Shown: in pieces, positions 1 to 7,494 of the stretch | Numbering within the stretch: position 1 is the stretch's first letter | Layout of the letters: every line of letters starts with the position of its first letter | The notes under the pieces: model-generated | Databases searched by the model: none | Told to the model about the DNA's origin: nothing | Seen by the model: the letters and a program-made list of their open reading frames with translations, nothing else | DNA from: Rhodospirillaceae bacterium LM-1 | Lineage (GTDB): Bacteria > Pseudomonadota > Alphaproteobacteria > Rhodospirillales > WMHbin7 | Assembly (NCBI GenBank): GCA_902725215.1 | Contig: CACUVI010000028.1 | Location: 1 to 51,870 of the forward strand | Length of the DNA: 51,870 nt | Direction: 5' to 3' | Program-made: the position numbers and the translations under genes

Positions 1-1134
1 CCCATTCTCGCCGACGGCCAGGGCAATGTCATTGCCGGTCACGGTCGCCTCGCCGCCGCAAGGCAGTTGGGGCTCGACACCGTTCCGGTGGTCGTACTCG
101 ACCATCTGACCGAAGCGCAGCGCCGAGCCTACATCATCGCCGACAACAAGCTGGCGCTCAACGCGGGCTGGGACGATGAACTGCTGGCCGCCGAACTCCA
201 GTCCCTTGCCGACGAGGATGTTGACCTGTCGCTGCTCGGCTTCGACGAAGACGAGATCGACCGCCTGCTCGATGGGCTGAACAGCGGAGACGGCGACGAA
301 TCCGGCGATGCTGACACGGCCCCCGAGCCGCCTGTCGATCCGGTGACCCGGCAAGGCGATCTGTGGCTGTTGGGCGACCATCGCCTGCTGTGCGGCGACG
401 CCACGGTTTTGAGCGATGTCGAGAAGGTGCTGAATGGCAGCCTGGCCAACATGTGCTTTTGCGATCCGCCCTACAATGTCGATTACGGAGCGCCGGGCCG
501 ATCCGGCAGCGGAACCGGCAAGAAAGGCCGACAGATCCTCAACGACGCCCTGGGCAACGACTTCAAGCGATTCCTCTACGACGCTTCGGTCAATATTCTG
601 ACCGTCACCAAGGGGGCGGTCTATGTCTGCATGTCCTCTTCGGAACTGCACACGTTGCAAGCCGCCTTCACCGAGGCGGGCGGCCATTGGTCGACCTTCG
701 TCATCTGGGCCAAGAACCGCTTCACGCTGGGCCGTTCGGATTATCAGCGCCAGTACGAGCCGATCCTCTACGGTTGGAAGGAAGGCACGGATCATTACTG
801 GTGCGGCGACCGCGACCAGGGCGATGTCTGGTTCGTCGACAAGCCGGTCAGGAACGATCTGCATCCGACCATGAAGCCGGTGGAACTGGTCGAGCGCGCG
901 CTGCGCAATTCCTCGAAAAGCCGAGACATCGTGCTCGATCCCTTCGGCGGCTCAGGCACCACGCTGATCGCCTGCGAACGAACGGGCCGCCATGCCCGCT
1001 TGCTCGAACTCGATCCGCGTTATGCCGACGTGATCGTCAAGCGTTGGCAGGAACAGACCGGCAAGGCCGCCATGCGGGAAGGCGACGGACGGTCCTTTGA
1101 TGACATTTCCGCTGGCTCCAAAGCAGCAGCCTGA
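1..1134 (+). CDS. ParB-like domain fused to DNA N6-adenine methyltransferase (5' end cut off)
   Basis: The reading frame is open from base 1, so the true start lies left of the window; 377 residues are visible. Residues 1-80 read as a ParB/sulfiredoxin-type domain (GHGRLAAARQLG, then VPVVV). An acidic linker follows, then a methyltransferase with catalytic DPPY at about residue 155 and the SAM-binding DPFGGSGTT at about 313. The catalytic motif precedes the SAM motif, which is the beta-class (CcrM-like) order. In this family the ParB-like part is thought to help bind DNA and the enzyme methylates adenine N6. Phages use such enzymes to evade host restriction or mark their DNA. It lies 11 bp before the cytosine methyltransferase and is probably co-transcribed. 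The target sequence cannot be read from the gene. Confidence 0.9.
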   Translation, partial: PILADGQGNVIAGHGRLAAARQLGLDTVPVVVLDHLTEAQRRAYIIADNKLALNAGWDDELLAAELQSLADEDVDLSLLGFDEDEIDRLLDGLNSGDGDESGDADTAPEPPVDPVTRQGDLWLLGDHRLLCGDATVLSDVEKVLNGSLANMCFCDPPYNVDYGAPGRSGSGTGKKGRQILNDALGNDFKRFLYDASVNILTVTKGAVYVCMSSSELHTLQAAFTEAGGHWSTFVIWAKNRFTLGRSDYQRQYEPILYGWKEGTDHYWCGDRDQGDVWFVDKPVRNDLHPTMKPVELVERALRNSSKSRDIVLDPFGGSGTTLIACERTGRHARLLELDPRYADVIVKRWQEQTGKAAMREGDGRSFDDISAGSKAAA

Positions 1135-1145
1135 ACGGATGCGCC

Positions 1146-2450
1146 TTGAATGACCTGGCTTTACATCCCGCCTGCGGTTCTGACGGACGGACAGGACGGC
1201 CCCTGTTCGGCCTGTCGCTGTGCTCGGGCGCCGGAGGTCTCGACCTCGGCTTGCACATCGCCGAACCCGGATATCGCACTGTGGGCTATGTCGAACGGGA
1301 CGCCTATGCCGCGGCCATCCTCGTGGCCCGGATGGAAGATGCGGCCCTGGATCAGGCTGTTGTCTGGGACGACCTTACCAGCTTCGACGGCAAGCCTTGG
1401 CGCGGCGCGGTGGATTTGCTCTGCGCAGGGTATCCGTGCCAACCATTTAGCATCGCTGGCAAGCGCCGGGGTGCCGACGACCCCCGCCATCTCTGGCCGC
1501 ATGTCGCCCGCGTCATCGGCGAATGCCAACCCCGATTTGTTTTCCTCGAAAACGTTGCCAATCATCTCAACCTCGGTTATCGGGAAGTCAGAGGCGAGCT
1601 GGAAGGCCTGGGTTACCGGGTTGCGGAAGGACTCTTTACGGCGCAGGAAGTCGGCGCAAGCCATAAGCGCGAGCGTCTCTTCGCCGTCGGCGTGGCCGAC
1701 GCCGAGGGCCAGCGCCAACGAGAACCGGCAGAGCAAACCGACGCCGTCGCAATCAGCCGGGCGGCACGGGATGAATCTTTCGACGGTCGCCTCCAACTGG
1801 CCGACACTGCGGGCCTGCTCGGGAAAACGCTCCAGCGGAGCCAACCGGACGGAAATGCTGCGTCTGTGGCCGACGGCCAAAGCCTGCGACGGCAACAAGC
1901 CGAGCGCCGGATCACGCAAGGCGTCGGACCTGACAGAGAACGCCCGTGCCTGGGCCACACCTTCAGTGGCGGATGCCACGGGCGGGCGGATGCGCCGGGG
2001 CGGATCGCGCTCGAACGAGCTTCTGCTCAAGGGACAGGCAGCTTTGTGGGCGACGCCCCAGGCGCACGATGCGCAATCTGCCGGGAATCCGGAACGGGTG
2101 GGCCGCTTCGGAACGATGGCGGGTGGCCGGAATCTGAACGACGAGGCGGCCTTGTGGGCGACGCCTGCGGCCAGGGATTGGAGGAGCGGGCAGACGAGTG
2201 CCGCCACGATGTCTCGCAACAGCCGTCCCCTGAACGAACAGGTGGTGAATTCGTCTTCCCGCCCGGACCCGGCGACGAAACCGCCTGGGCACGATATCTC
2301 GAACAGCGCCCCGACGCTCAACCCGCGATTCGTCGAGGCTCTGATGGGCTGGCCTTCCGGGTGGACCGGCTTCGACTTTGCGGCAACGGCGTGGTTCCCC
2401 TGGTTGCGGCTTATGCGTGGCGAACTCTCACGGCTCGTCTCGGCGTCTGA
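1146..2450 (+). CDS. DNA (cytosine-5) methyltransferase, phage type
   Basis: A 434-residue C5-cytosine methyltransferase. Visible motifs are the SAM-binding FGLSLCSGAGGLDLG (21-35), the catalytic PCQ loop with Cys98 (GYPCQPFSIAG), ENV at about 135, the SHKRERLF segment at about 172, and C-terminal GNGVVPLVAAYAWRTL. The variable region (about 183-330), which would hold target recognition, is built on recurring V/L-A/G-D/H-A/T units such as VADAEG, LADTAG and VGDACG. Translation seems to start at TTG 1146; no strong ribosome-binding site is visible, so the start is uncertain. The +1 frame over the variable region is also open and carries family-like motifs (see findings). It follows the adenine methyltransferase, so the prophage can place two kinds of methyl mark. 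Confidence 0.9.
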   Translation: MNDLALHPACGSDGRTGRPLFGLSLCSGAGGLDLGLHIAEPGYRTVGYVERDAYAAAILVARMEDAALDQAVVWDDLTSFDGKPWRGAVDLLCAGYPCQPFSIAGKRRGADDPRHLWPHVARVIGECQPRFVFLENVANHLNLGYREVRGELEGLGYRVAEGLFTAQEVGASHKRERLFAVGVADAEGQRQREPAEQTDAVAISRAARDESFDGRLQLADTAGLLGKTLQRSQPDGNAASVADGQSLRRQQAERRITQGVGPDRERPCLGHTFSGGCHGRADAPGRIALERASAQGTGSFVGDAPGARCAICRESGTGGPLRNDGGWPESERRGGLVGDACGQGLEERADECRHDVSQQPSPERTGGEFVFPPGPGDETAWARYLEQRPDAQPAIRRGSDGLAFRVDRLRLCGNGVVPLVAAYAWRTLTARLGV

Positions 2451-2457
2451 GCCATGA
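1693..2457 (+). other. Possible overprinted +1 frame over the methyltransferase variable region
   Basis: The frame starting at ATG 1150 stays open to 2457. From about 1693 it reads a regular series of Trp-Pro/Ala-Thr-Pro-like units (WPTPRAS, WPTLRAC, WPTAKACD, WATPSVAD, WATPQAHD, WATPAARD) and ends with LNPRFVEALMGWPSGWT near 2320-2370. From memory, both the WPTP-type units and the NPxFVExLMGWPxGWT ending occur in annotated phage methyltransferase-associated proteins. Long open frames are common in GC-rich DNA, so openness alone proves nothing; the motif match is the signal. It could be a real overlapping gene, a +1 frameshift product, or the ghost of an earlier coding frame. Confidence 0.4.
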
Positions 2458-2672
2458 GGCAGTCACGGCGCATGTAGCTTATCGAGTCCATCGCCAATGT
2501 GATGATCGGCTACGGTATTGCAGTGACGACGCAGGTGATGGTCTTTCCGCTGTTCGGAATTCATGTCGGTCTTGCCGACAACCTTCGAATCGGGGCCGCA
2601 TTTACCGTCATATCGATTCTGCGCAGTTTCGCGCTACGCCGCTTGTTCGAGGCCCTACGCCACCGATCATGA
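2454..2672 (+). pseudogene. Small phage membrane protein (DUF7220-like) with in-frame amber codon
   Basis: Reading from ATG 2454 gives MRQSRRM, then TAG at 2475-2477, then 64 uninterrupted codons (LIESIANVMIGYGIAVTTQ onward) to TGA at 2672. The 72-residue product, if the stop is ignored, has two hydrophobic segments (about 13-35 and 45-60) and an Arg-rich end, RRLFEALRHRS. From memory it matches small phage membrane proteins of the DUF7220 type, where the eighth residue is usually Ser; a TCG to TAG change would explain the stop. The gene follows the cytosine methyltransferase by 3 bp. It is either inactivated, read through by suppression, or started internally (for example GTG/ATG around codons 17-18). 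Confidence 0.65.
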
Positions 2673-2775
2673 AATGATCCAAAGGACCAAATCAAAGCAA
2701 TCGAATGATCTGCTTCTTAAGTTGATGTGGTGGCCAACAAGAGCGTAACTGGCGTCACCGCAACGGAGAACGCCA

Positions 2776-2997
2776 ATGACCAAACGCCGCGACAACAGCA
2801 AAGCCCTTCAAGCCTTCGTCATTAAGAAGGCCGAGATCGATCAGATGCTTGCCCGCTTGCAAACTTTAAGCGACGAGCATTTCGAGTGGGGTCCGGATGA
2901 AATCGGCTGGGGCCATGTCGGAACGCTTGGTTGCTACGCCGAGATGCTGAAGCGGGCCACGGATGCCGCCTTCAAGGAGGGCGAACATGCCGAATGA
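2776..2997 (+). CDS. Hypothetical phage protein, 73 aa
   Basis: A small acidic to neutral protein, with a good ribosome-binding site (GGAG seven bases before the ATG). It is predicted to be largely helical (KALQAFVIKKAEIDQMLARLQTLSDEHF) and ends with a Trp/Gly-containing segment. It overlaps the next gene by 11 bp, as expected for a compact early phage operon. I do not recognise the family; it looks like a small early regulatory or replication accessory protein. Confidence 0.65.
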   Translation: MTKRRDNSKALQAFVIKKAEIDQMLARLQTLSDEHFEWGPDEIGWGHVGTLGCYAEMLKRATDAAFKEGEHAE

Positions 2998-3220
2998 TGA
3001 GAAGTCACCGATGGCCAACACTGAGATCGAGCGTCTTCGCGCCGCCAACGCTGAAATGCTGAAAGTTCTGCGCGCCATTGATATTGCCGCCGCCGAGATC
3101 GAGGCCACCGACGGCCCCGCCGACGACCGCGCCATGTGGACTGCCCTTTACGAAGCAAGGCGTTTCATTGGCGCCGATTCAAAGACGCAACCACATGGAC
3201 GTCCTCAAGGTGAGGGATGA
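2987..3220 (+). CDS. Hypothetical phage protein, coiled-coil, 77 aa
   Basis: Start ATG 2987 is chosen because AAGGAGG lies a few bases upstream, inside the preceding gene. The N-terminal half (MANTEIERLRAANAEMLKVL) is a classic short coiled coil and the C-terminal half is helical with WTALYEARRFIG. Proteins of this shape are common in the early regions of alphaproteobacterial prophages. The function is unknown. It is translationally coupled to the gene before it. Confidence 0.6.
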   Translation: MPNDEKSPMANTEIERLRAANAEMLKVLRAIDIAAAEIEATDGPADDRAMWTALYEARRFIGADSKTQPHGRPQGEG

Positions 3221-3224
3221 CGCC

Positions 3225-3542
3225 ATGACGAACGACACGATCCTGCCGAGCGCAAATATTGAATGGGGCATGTGGGGAACCTCTCAGCGCAACGGCTACG
3301 ACGCCCTGATGTGCTGGAAAGCCGCCAGCCGCTTCCTGGCCGCCACCTTCAAGCTGAAGCCCGAACAGGTGCGTGATCTGCTTGACCATCGCTTCGGACG
3401 CCATCTGGCCGACGACTTCAGTTTCATTCCGGGCGGACCATCAAGCGAGGAAGCGATCAAGGCACATCTTGCCGCCCGCTTCGCCCAGCCTGCTTGGTGC
3501 GACTGGGTGCGGATCACCTTGAAGGAAATCAAGGCCCGGTAA
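3225..3542 (+). CDS. Hypothetical phage protein, 105 aa
   Basis: Starts at ATG 3225, four bases after the previous stop. It contains WGMWGTSQRNGYDALMCW and LKPEQVRDLLDHRFGRHLADDF, which read as ordinary globular sequence with good phage codon use. It has no recognised domain, signal peptide or membrane segment. It is the last gene before a palindromic repeat of about 50 bp. Confidence 0.6.
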   Translation: MTNDTILPSANIEWGMWGTSQRNGYDALMCWKAASRFLAATFKLKPEQVRDLLDHRFGRHLADDFSFIPGGPSSEEAIKAHLAARFAQPAWCDWVRITLKEIKAR

Positions 3543-3559
3543 ACACATCTCTCCACTGG

Positions 3560-3609
3560 CCCCGACCGGGTTCGCCCGGCGGCCCCCGGACTTGATCCGG
3601 GGGTCGGGG
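3560..3609 (+). repeat. REP-like nested palindrome
   Basis: Three nested or adjacent hairpins fill most of the gap between two genes. CCGGG-TTCG-CCCGG lies at 3566-3579. An 8-bp perfect stem CCCCCGGA-CTTGA-TCCGGGGG lies at 3583-3603. An outer pair CCCCGACC (3560-3567) matches GGTCGGGG (3602-3609). The CCGGACTTGATCCGGG core resembles extragenic palindromes I associate with alphaproteobacterial chromosomes. No T-run follows, so it is not a standard intrinsic terminator. Confidence 0.7.
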
Positions 3610-3659
3610 TGGTAGGGGCGCGGAATGGTCCGCACCGCCAAAACCCGAAGGAAACCGCC

Positions 3660-4148
3660 ATGACGTTGAAGATCAAACTGACCGCCACCCAGCAATCGCT
3701 TCTGACGGCCGCCGCCGAACGCGATGACCGCATCGTCATCCTGCCCGCCAATTTGAGGGGTGGCGCCGCCGTCAAGGTGGTGGACGGCCTTCTCAATGCG
3801 GGGCTGGCCAAGCGCAAGGGCGATTATCTTGTAGCCACGAATGATGGGCTGCGCGCCGTCGGCGTCGAGCCGCCCAAGAAACTCGCCGCCGAAACGAAAG
3901 CAAAGAAGGACCAGAAAAATGCTTCTTCCCACACGCCGCGCGAAAATACCAAGCAACAGCAACTGATCGAAATGTTGAAGCGACCCGAAGGCGCTTCAAT
4001 CGAGGAGATCACTGCCGCCCTCGGCTGGCAACCACATTCAATACGCGGTGCTATCGCGGGCGGGCTCAAGAAAAAGCTGGGGTTGACGGTTGAGTCGAAG
4101 AAGATCGAAGGCCGAGGCCGCATCTACAGCATTCGCGCCGAGGCTTAA
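3660..4148 (+). CDS. DUF3489 family protein
   Basis: A 162-residue protein. Start ATG 3660 follows a GAAGGA ribosome-binding site at 3647-3652. Residues 1-65 are a small helical module (TATQQSLLTAAAERDD). A Lys/Ala-rich linker follows, and the C-terminal 70 residues carry a winged-helix-like unit typical of DUF3489: TKQQQLIEMLKRPEGAS, then EITAALGWQPHSIRGAIAG. DUF3489 proteins are common in alphaproteobacterial phages and plasmids and are presumed to bind DNA. It probably acts as an early regulator; this is inference from fold and position. Confidence 0.8.
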   Translation: MTLKIKLTATQQSLLTAAAERDDRIVILPANLRGGAAVKVVDGLLNAGLAKRKGDYLVATNDGLRAVGVEPPKKLAAETKAKKDQKNASSHTPRENTKQQQLIEMLKRPEGASIEEITAALGWQPHSIRGAIAGGLKKKLGLTVESKKIEGRGRIYSIRAEA

Positions 4149-4151
4149 GCC

Positions 4152-4478
4152 ATGAGCAAGAAACCCGAATACGTCGTCCATCTCATCGAAAGCCCAGCGG
4201 GGCAAGCGGCTCTTGCCGTACAGAAGCTCAGCACGCGCGACCTTGCCCGCGCCATCGCCGAGTTCCAGAAACGGGAAGGCGTCAGGATCGGTACCCTGAT
4301 CGGCGTCAACCAGAATGGCTTCTTCGGTTCGGCCCGAGAAGGATGGCGGCCTGATCAGCCGGATGCTTTCTCCAAACCCTTGATCAACATCCCCTGGGTC
4401 CAGATTCTGGAACTCCTGAACGAAATTCCGGATGGCACCACGGGGCAGTTCCTGGCCTCTGGCGGCAATCGACATTGA
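4152..4478 (+). CDS. Hypothetical phage protein, 108 aa
   Basis: Starts 3 bp after the DUF3489 gene. No clear domain is recognised. It contains LSTRDLARAIAEFQKREGVRIGTLIGV and an Asn/Pro-rich second half. It belongs to the same compact plus-strand operon as its neighbours, and its codon use is consistent with a real gene. The function is unknown. Confidence 0.6.
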   Translation: MSKKPEYVVHLIESPAGQAALAVQKLSTRDLARAIAEFQKREGVRIGTLIGVNQNGFFGSAREGWRPDQPDAFSKPLINIPWVQILELLNEIPDGTTGQFLASGGNRH

Positions 4479-4489
4479 GGGGCCACGCC

Positions 4490-4669
4490 ATGACTGACCG
4501 CGACAGAATTATCAAAGAGATTGCCAGCAAGGTTTTCGGCCTTGAGACGCTGGAGACGCGCCATCAGGACAGCCTCGACTTTCACGAGGTCGCGGTCTGG
4601 TCTGTAAGGCAAGCCCTGGAGGCCGCTTACGAGGCGGGCCTGCAGACGGGCAAGGAAGCAAAACGATGA
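4490..4669 (+). CDS. DUF6900-like small phage protein
   Basis: A 59-residue protein starting at ATG 4490 (after GAGGGGCCACGCC). The core, FGLETLETRHQDSLDFHEVAVWSVRQALEAAY (quoted in part), matches from memory the short DUF6900 family: an LETR segment, then a Leu-Asp-Phe-His-x-Val-Ala-Val-Trp helix. The family function is unknown. Its TGA overlaps the next ATG in an ATGA arrangement, indicating coupled translation. Confidence 0.65.
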   Translation: MTDRDRIIKEIASKVFGLETLETRHQDSLDFHEVAVWSVRQALEAAYEAGLQTGKEAKR

Positions 4670-4887
4670 GCTCCCAACTCCGTCTCCGGGTCCGGCCCTC
4701 CGCCGCCCTTCTGGAGCATCCCATGTGGTCGGAAACCGACTTCGCGTATCTGCGCGGACGGGGCTACACCAATGCCCAGGTTCTGAAATTCTGGGACCGC
4801 GACCTGAAGTTCGGCGCCAAGCCGGTCCGCTGGCGTCCCGATGACTGCAAGTACCTCTCTGCCTTCAGTCGCGTCGTCCGCCGCTGA
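4666..4887 (+). CDS. Hypothetical phage protein, 73 aa
   Basis: Starts in an ATGA overlap with the preceding gene. Contains LRGRGYTNAQVLKFWDRDLKFGAKPVRW, which resembles a small helix-turn-helix-like or protein-binding module, but no family is recognised. It is the last gene of the early operon; a strong terminator follows 20 bp downstream. Confidence 0.6.
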   Translation: MSSQLRLRVRPSAALLEHPMWSETDFAYLRGRGYTNAQVLKFWDRDLKFGAKPVRWRPDDCKYLSAFSRVVRR

Positions 4888-4907
4888 GACCAAACGCCAT
4901 CGCCATG

Positions 4908-4941
4908 AAACCGCCGGGGATCGCCCCCGGCGGTTTTTCTT
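4908..4941 (+). terminator. Rho-independent terminator at the end of the early operon
   Basis: A perfect 9-bp GC-rich stem, CCGCCGGGG (4911-4919) and CCCCGGCGG (4925-4933), with a 5-base loop, preceded by AAA and followed by TTTTTCTTT. It separates the early small-gene block from the terminase genes. Confidence 0.9.
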
Positions 4942-4971
4942 TGCGGCGCCATTGATAAGGTTCATCGATCC

Positions 4972-5511
4972 ATGATGTCCGTCCGCGCCTATGCGCGCCA
5001 GCGAGGGGTGAGCCACGTCGCCGTGCTGAAGGCCATCCAGACCGGGCGCATCCCGCAGGAGGTCAACGGAACCATCGATCCGGCAAAGGCCGACGCCGCC
5101 TGGGAAGCGCACAGCGATCCCGCGAAGCGCCCTGCCGCGACGCCAGCAGACCAACCCCTGAAGCTGGCCAAGCCAACAGGCCCGTCAGCGACGGCACCGT
5201 CCGATCCGCCTGCGCCGCCCGGCATGTCCTTCGCCCAGGCGCGCACCGCCCACGAGATTGCAAAGGCGCAGCGCGCCCGCATCCAGGTCCAGCGCCTCAA
5301 AAGCGAGATGGTGGAACGGGTCAGCGCCATGAACCTCGTTTTCAAGCTGGCCCGCCAGGAACGAGACGCCTGGATCAACTGGCCCGCCCGCATTGCCGCC
5401 CTGATGGCGGCGCAAATGGGCGTTGAGGTTTCGATTGTGCAGAAGATTCTGGAGACACAGGTTCGTGCCCATCTCGAAGAACTCAGCGACATCCGCCCAG
5501 ATTTCCGATAA
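4972..5511 (+). CDS. Terminase small subunit-like DNA-binding protein
   Basis: A 179-residue protein. The N-terminus (SVRAYARQRGVSHVAVLKAIQTGRI) is a helix-turn-helix/excisionase-like module of the lambda Nu1 type. A Pro/Ala linker (residues 50-85) follows, then a helical oligomerisation region (AHEIAKAQRARIQVQRLKSEMVE onward). Such proteins bind the packaging site and load the large subunit. The position directly before the large subunit, overlapping its start by 47 bp, supports the assignment. ATG 4972 is directly followed by a second ATG, 4975; either could be used. Confidence 0.8.
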   Translation: MMSVRAYARQRGVSHVAVLKAIQTGRIPQEVNGTIDPAKADAAWEAHSDPAKRPAATPADQPLKLAKPTGPSATAPSDPPAPPGMSFAQARTAHEIAKAQRARIQVQRLKSEMVERVSAMNLVFKLARQERDAWINWPARIAALMAAQMGVEVSIVQKILETQVRAHLEELSDIRPDFR

Positions 5512-7492
5512 GGCGGCTCTGCCAACCCTCGCCTTCGAGGGGGCGGAGCATATCCTTAGTGCCTGGCAGGATGGGCTGAAACCCGATCCGCTGCTCACCG
5601 TCTCGCAATGGGCCGACAAACACCGGATGCTGAGCAGCCGTGCGGCCGCCGAGCCTGGACGCTACCGCACGGCGCGCACGCCTTATATGCGCAAGATCAT
5701 GGATGCGCTCTCGCCGGGACATCCGGCCCAACGCGTGGTTTTCATGAAGGGGGTGCAGATCGGCGCCACCGAAGCTGGAATCAACATGGTCGGCTTCGTC
5801 ATCCACCAAGCCCCCGGCCCGATGCTGGCCGTCCAGCCGACGGTGGAACTGGCCAAACGGGCATCCCGCCAGCGCATCGATCCGCTGATCGACGAATGCC
5901 CGTCCTTGCGCGACAAGGTTCGCCCCTCCAGGGCCAGGGATTCCGGCAACACCGTTCTGTCCAAGGATTTCGCGGGCGGCATCCTGATTTTGACCGGGGC
6001 CAACAGCGCGGTCGGCCTGCGCTCGATCCCGGCGCGTTATCTGTTCCTCGACGAGGTGGACGCCTATCCCTTGTCCGCCGACGAGGAAGGCGATCCGGTG
6101 ACGCTGGCCGAGGCCCGCTCTCTCACCTTCGCCCATCGGCGCAAAATCTTTCTGGTCTCGACGCCGACCATCAAGGGGATATCGCGCATCGAGCGCGAAT
6201 TCGAAGCCAGCGACCAGCGGCGCTTCTTTCTGCCCTGCCCACATTGCGGCGAATATCAATGGCTGAAGTTCGAGCGCCTGCGCTGGGAAAAGGGCCAGCC
6301 GGAAACGGCGCGCTATGTCTGCGAAGCTTGTGATGAGGGCATTGCCGAACATCACAAGACCGCCATGCTGGAATCGGGCGACTGGCGGGCCACCGCCACC
6401 TCCGCCGATCCGCTGACCATCGGCTTTCATCTGTCGGCCCTGTATTCGCCGGTGGGCTGGCTCAGTTGGGAACGCATCGCCCGCTCCTGGGAGGCGGCAC
6501 AAGGCTCCGACGAGGCTATCAAGGCGTTCAAGAACACCATGCTGGGCGAAACCTGGACCGAAAGCGGCGAAGCGCCGGACTGGCAGAGGATCTATGATCG
6601 GCGCGAGTCCTGGACCAACGGCACGGTGCCAGCGGGTGGATTGTTCCTGACCGCCGGAGCCGATGTTCAGAAAGACCGCATCGAGATCGATGTCTGGGCC
6701 TGGGGCCGTGGATTGGAAAGTTGGTTGGTCGATCATATCGTGATCGAGGGTGGTCCTGAAAAGCCCGATGCCTGGGCCGGGATGGACAAACTTCTGGGGC
6801 GCAGTTGGCCCCATGCCGGTGGTGCTGTGTTGCGGATCGCCCGCCTGTCCATCGACAGCGGCTATGAGGCCCCGGCGGTTTATGCCTGGGCGCGCAAGGC
6901 GGGCTTCGGTCAGGTCTCCCCGGTCAAGGGCGCCGAAGGGTTCAATCGCTCGAGCCCGGTGTCGGGGCCGAGCTTTGTCGACGCCACCGAGGGCGGCAAA
7001 AAAATGCGCCGGGGAGCCAGGCTGTGGATCGTGGCGGGCTCGATCTTCAAATCCGAGACCTATCGCTTCTTGCGCCTGGAGCGTCCGACCGACGAGGAAC
7101 TGTCAGCCGGGGCTTGTTGGCCAGCCGGGTCGGTGCATCTGCCCGCCTGGGCCAATTCAGAATGGTGCAAGCAATTGGTCGCCGAGCAGCTAGTCACGGT
7201 GAAGACCAGGCGCGGCTTCACACGGCTTGAATGGCAGAAGATGCGCGAGCGCAACGAAGCGCTGGATTGCCGGGTCTATGCAAGGGCGGCGGCCTGGATT
7301 CTGGGGGCCGATCGCTGGGCGGAGAGCAAATGGAAGGACCTGGAGGCGCAGGTGGGGGTGGTTGAGAAGCTGTCAGCCATCAGCGATCAGCATTCTGAAG
7401 AAAGCCGTCAGCAAGCGCTGCCTTCCGCCGGTCAAGTCCGCCGTCCCGTCCGGCGAGGACGGCGCGTCTTTCAATCCAGCTATATGGGCTGA
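5465..7492 (+). CDS. Terminase large subunit, GpA family
   Basis: GTG 5465 is chosen because GGAGA lies nine bases upstream; the product is 675 residues, the usual GpA length. The ATPase half has an adenine/Walker A-like GVQIGATEAG (about 96-105), Walker B LFLDEVD (about 193-199) and a zinc-knuckle pair CPHC/CEAC (about 258 and 286). The C-terminal nuclease half includes GADVQKDRIEIDVWAWG. The enzyme cuts concatemeric DNA at cos and drives packaging into the prohead. A lambda-type (cos) strategy is implied by the GpA family and by the gpW-like and lambda-like capsid genes downstream. Confidence 0.93.
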   Translation: MPISKNSATSAQISDKAALPTLAFEGAEHILSAWQDGLKPDPLLTVSQWADKHRMLSSRAAAEPGRYRTARTPYMRKIMDALSPGHPAQRVVFMKGVQIGATEAGINMVGFVIHQAPGPMLAVQPTVELAKRASRQRIDPLIDECPSLRDKVRPSRARDSGNTVLSKDFAGGILILTGANSAVGLRSIPARYLFLDEVDAYPLSADEEGDPVTLAEARSLTFAHRRKIFLVSTPTIKGISRIEREFEASDQRRFFLPCPHCGEYQWLKFERLRWEKGQPETARYVCEACDEGIAEHHKTAMLESGDWRATATSADPLTIGFHLSALYSPVGWLSWERIARSWEAAQGSDEAIKAFKNTMLGETWTESGEAPDWQRIYDRRESWTNGTVPAGGLFLTAGADVQKDRIEIDVWAWGRGLESWLVDHIVIEGGPEKPDAWAGMDKLLGRSWPHAGGAVLRIARLSIDSGYEAPAVYAWARKAGFGQVSPVKGAEGFNRSSPVSGPSFVDATEGGKKMRRGARLWIVAGSIFKSETYRFLRLERPTDEELSAGACWPAGSVHLPAWANSEWCKQLVAEQLVTVKTRRGFTRLEWQKMRERNEALDCRVYARAAAWILGADRWAESKWKDLEAQVGVVEKLSAISDQHSEESRQQALPSAGQVRRPVRRGRRVFQSSYMG

Positions 7493-7494
7493 GT

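Noticed and set aside
1161-2321. Long minus-strand open frame (386 codons) opposite the cytosine methyltransferase
   Set aside because: It reads the complement of a GC-rich gene, has no domain-like sequence and no ribosome-binding site; open antisense frames of this kind are expected at this GC content.
5483-6814. 443-codon minus-strand frame opposite terminase
   Set aside because: Shadow of the terminase large subunit; no recognisable domain.
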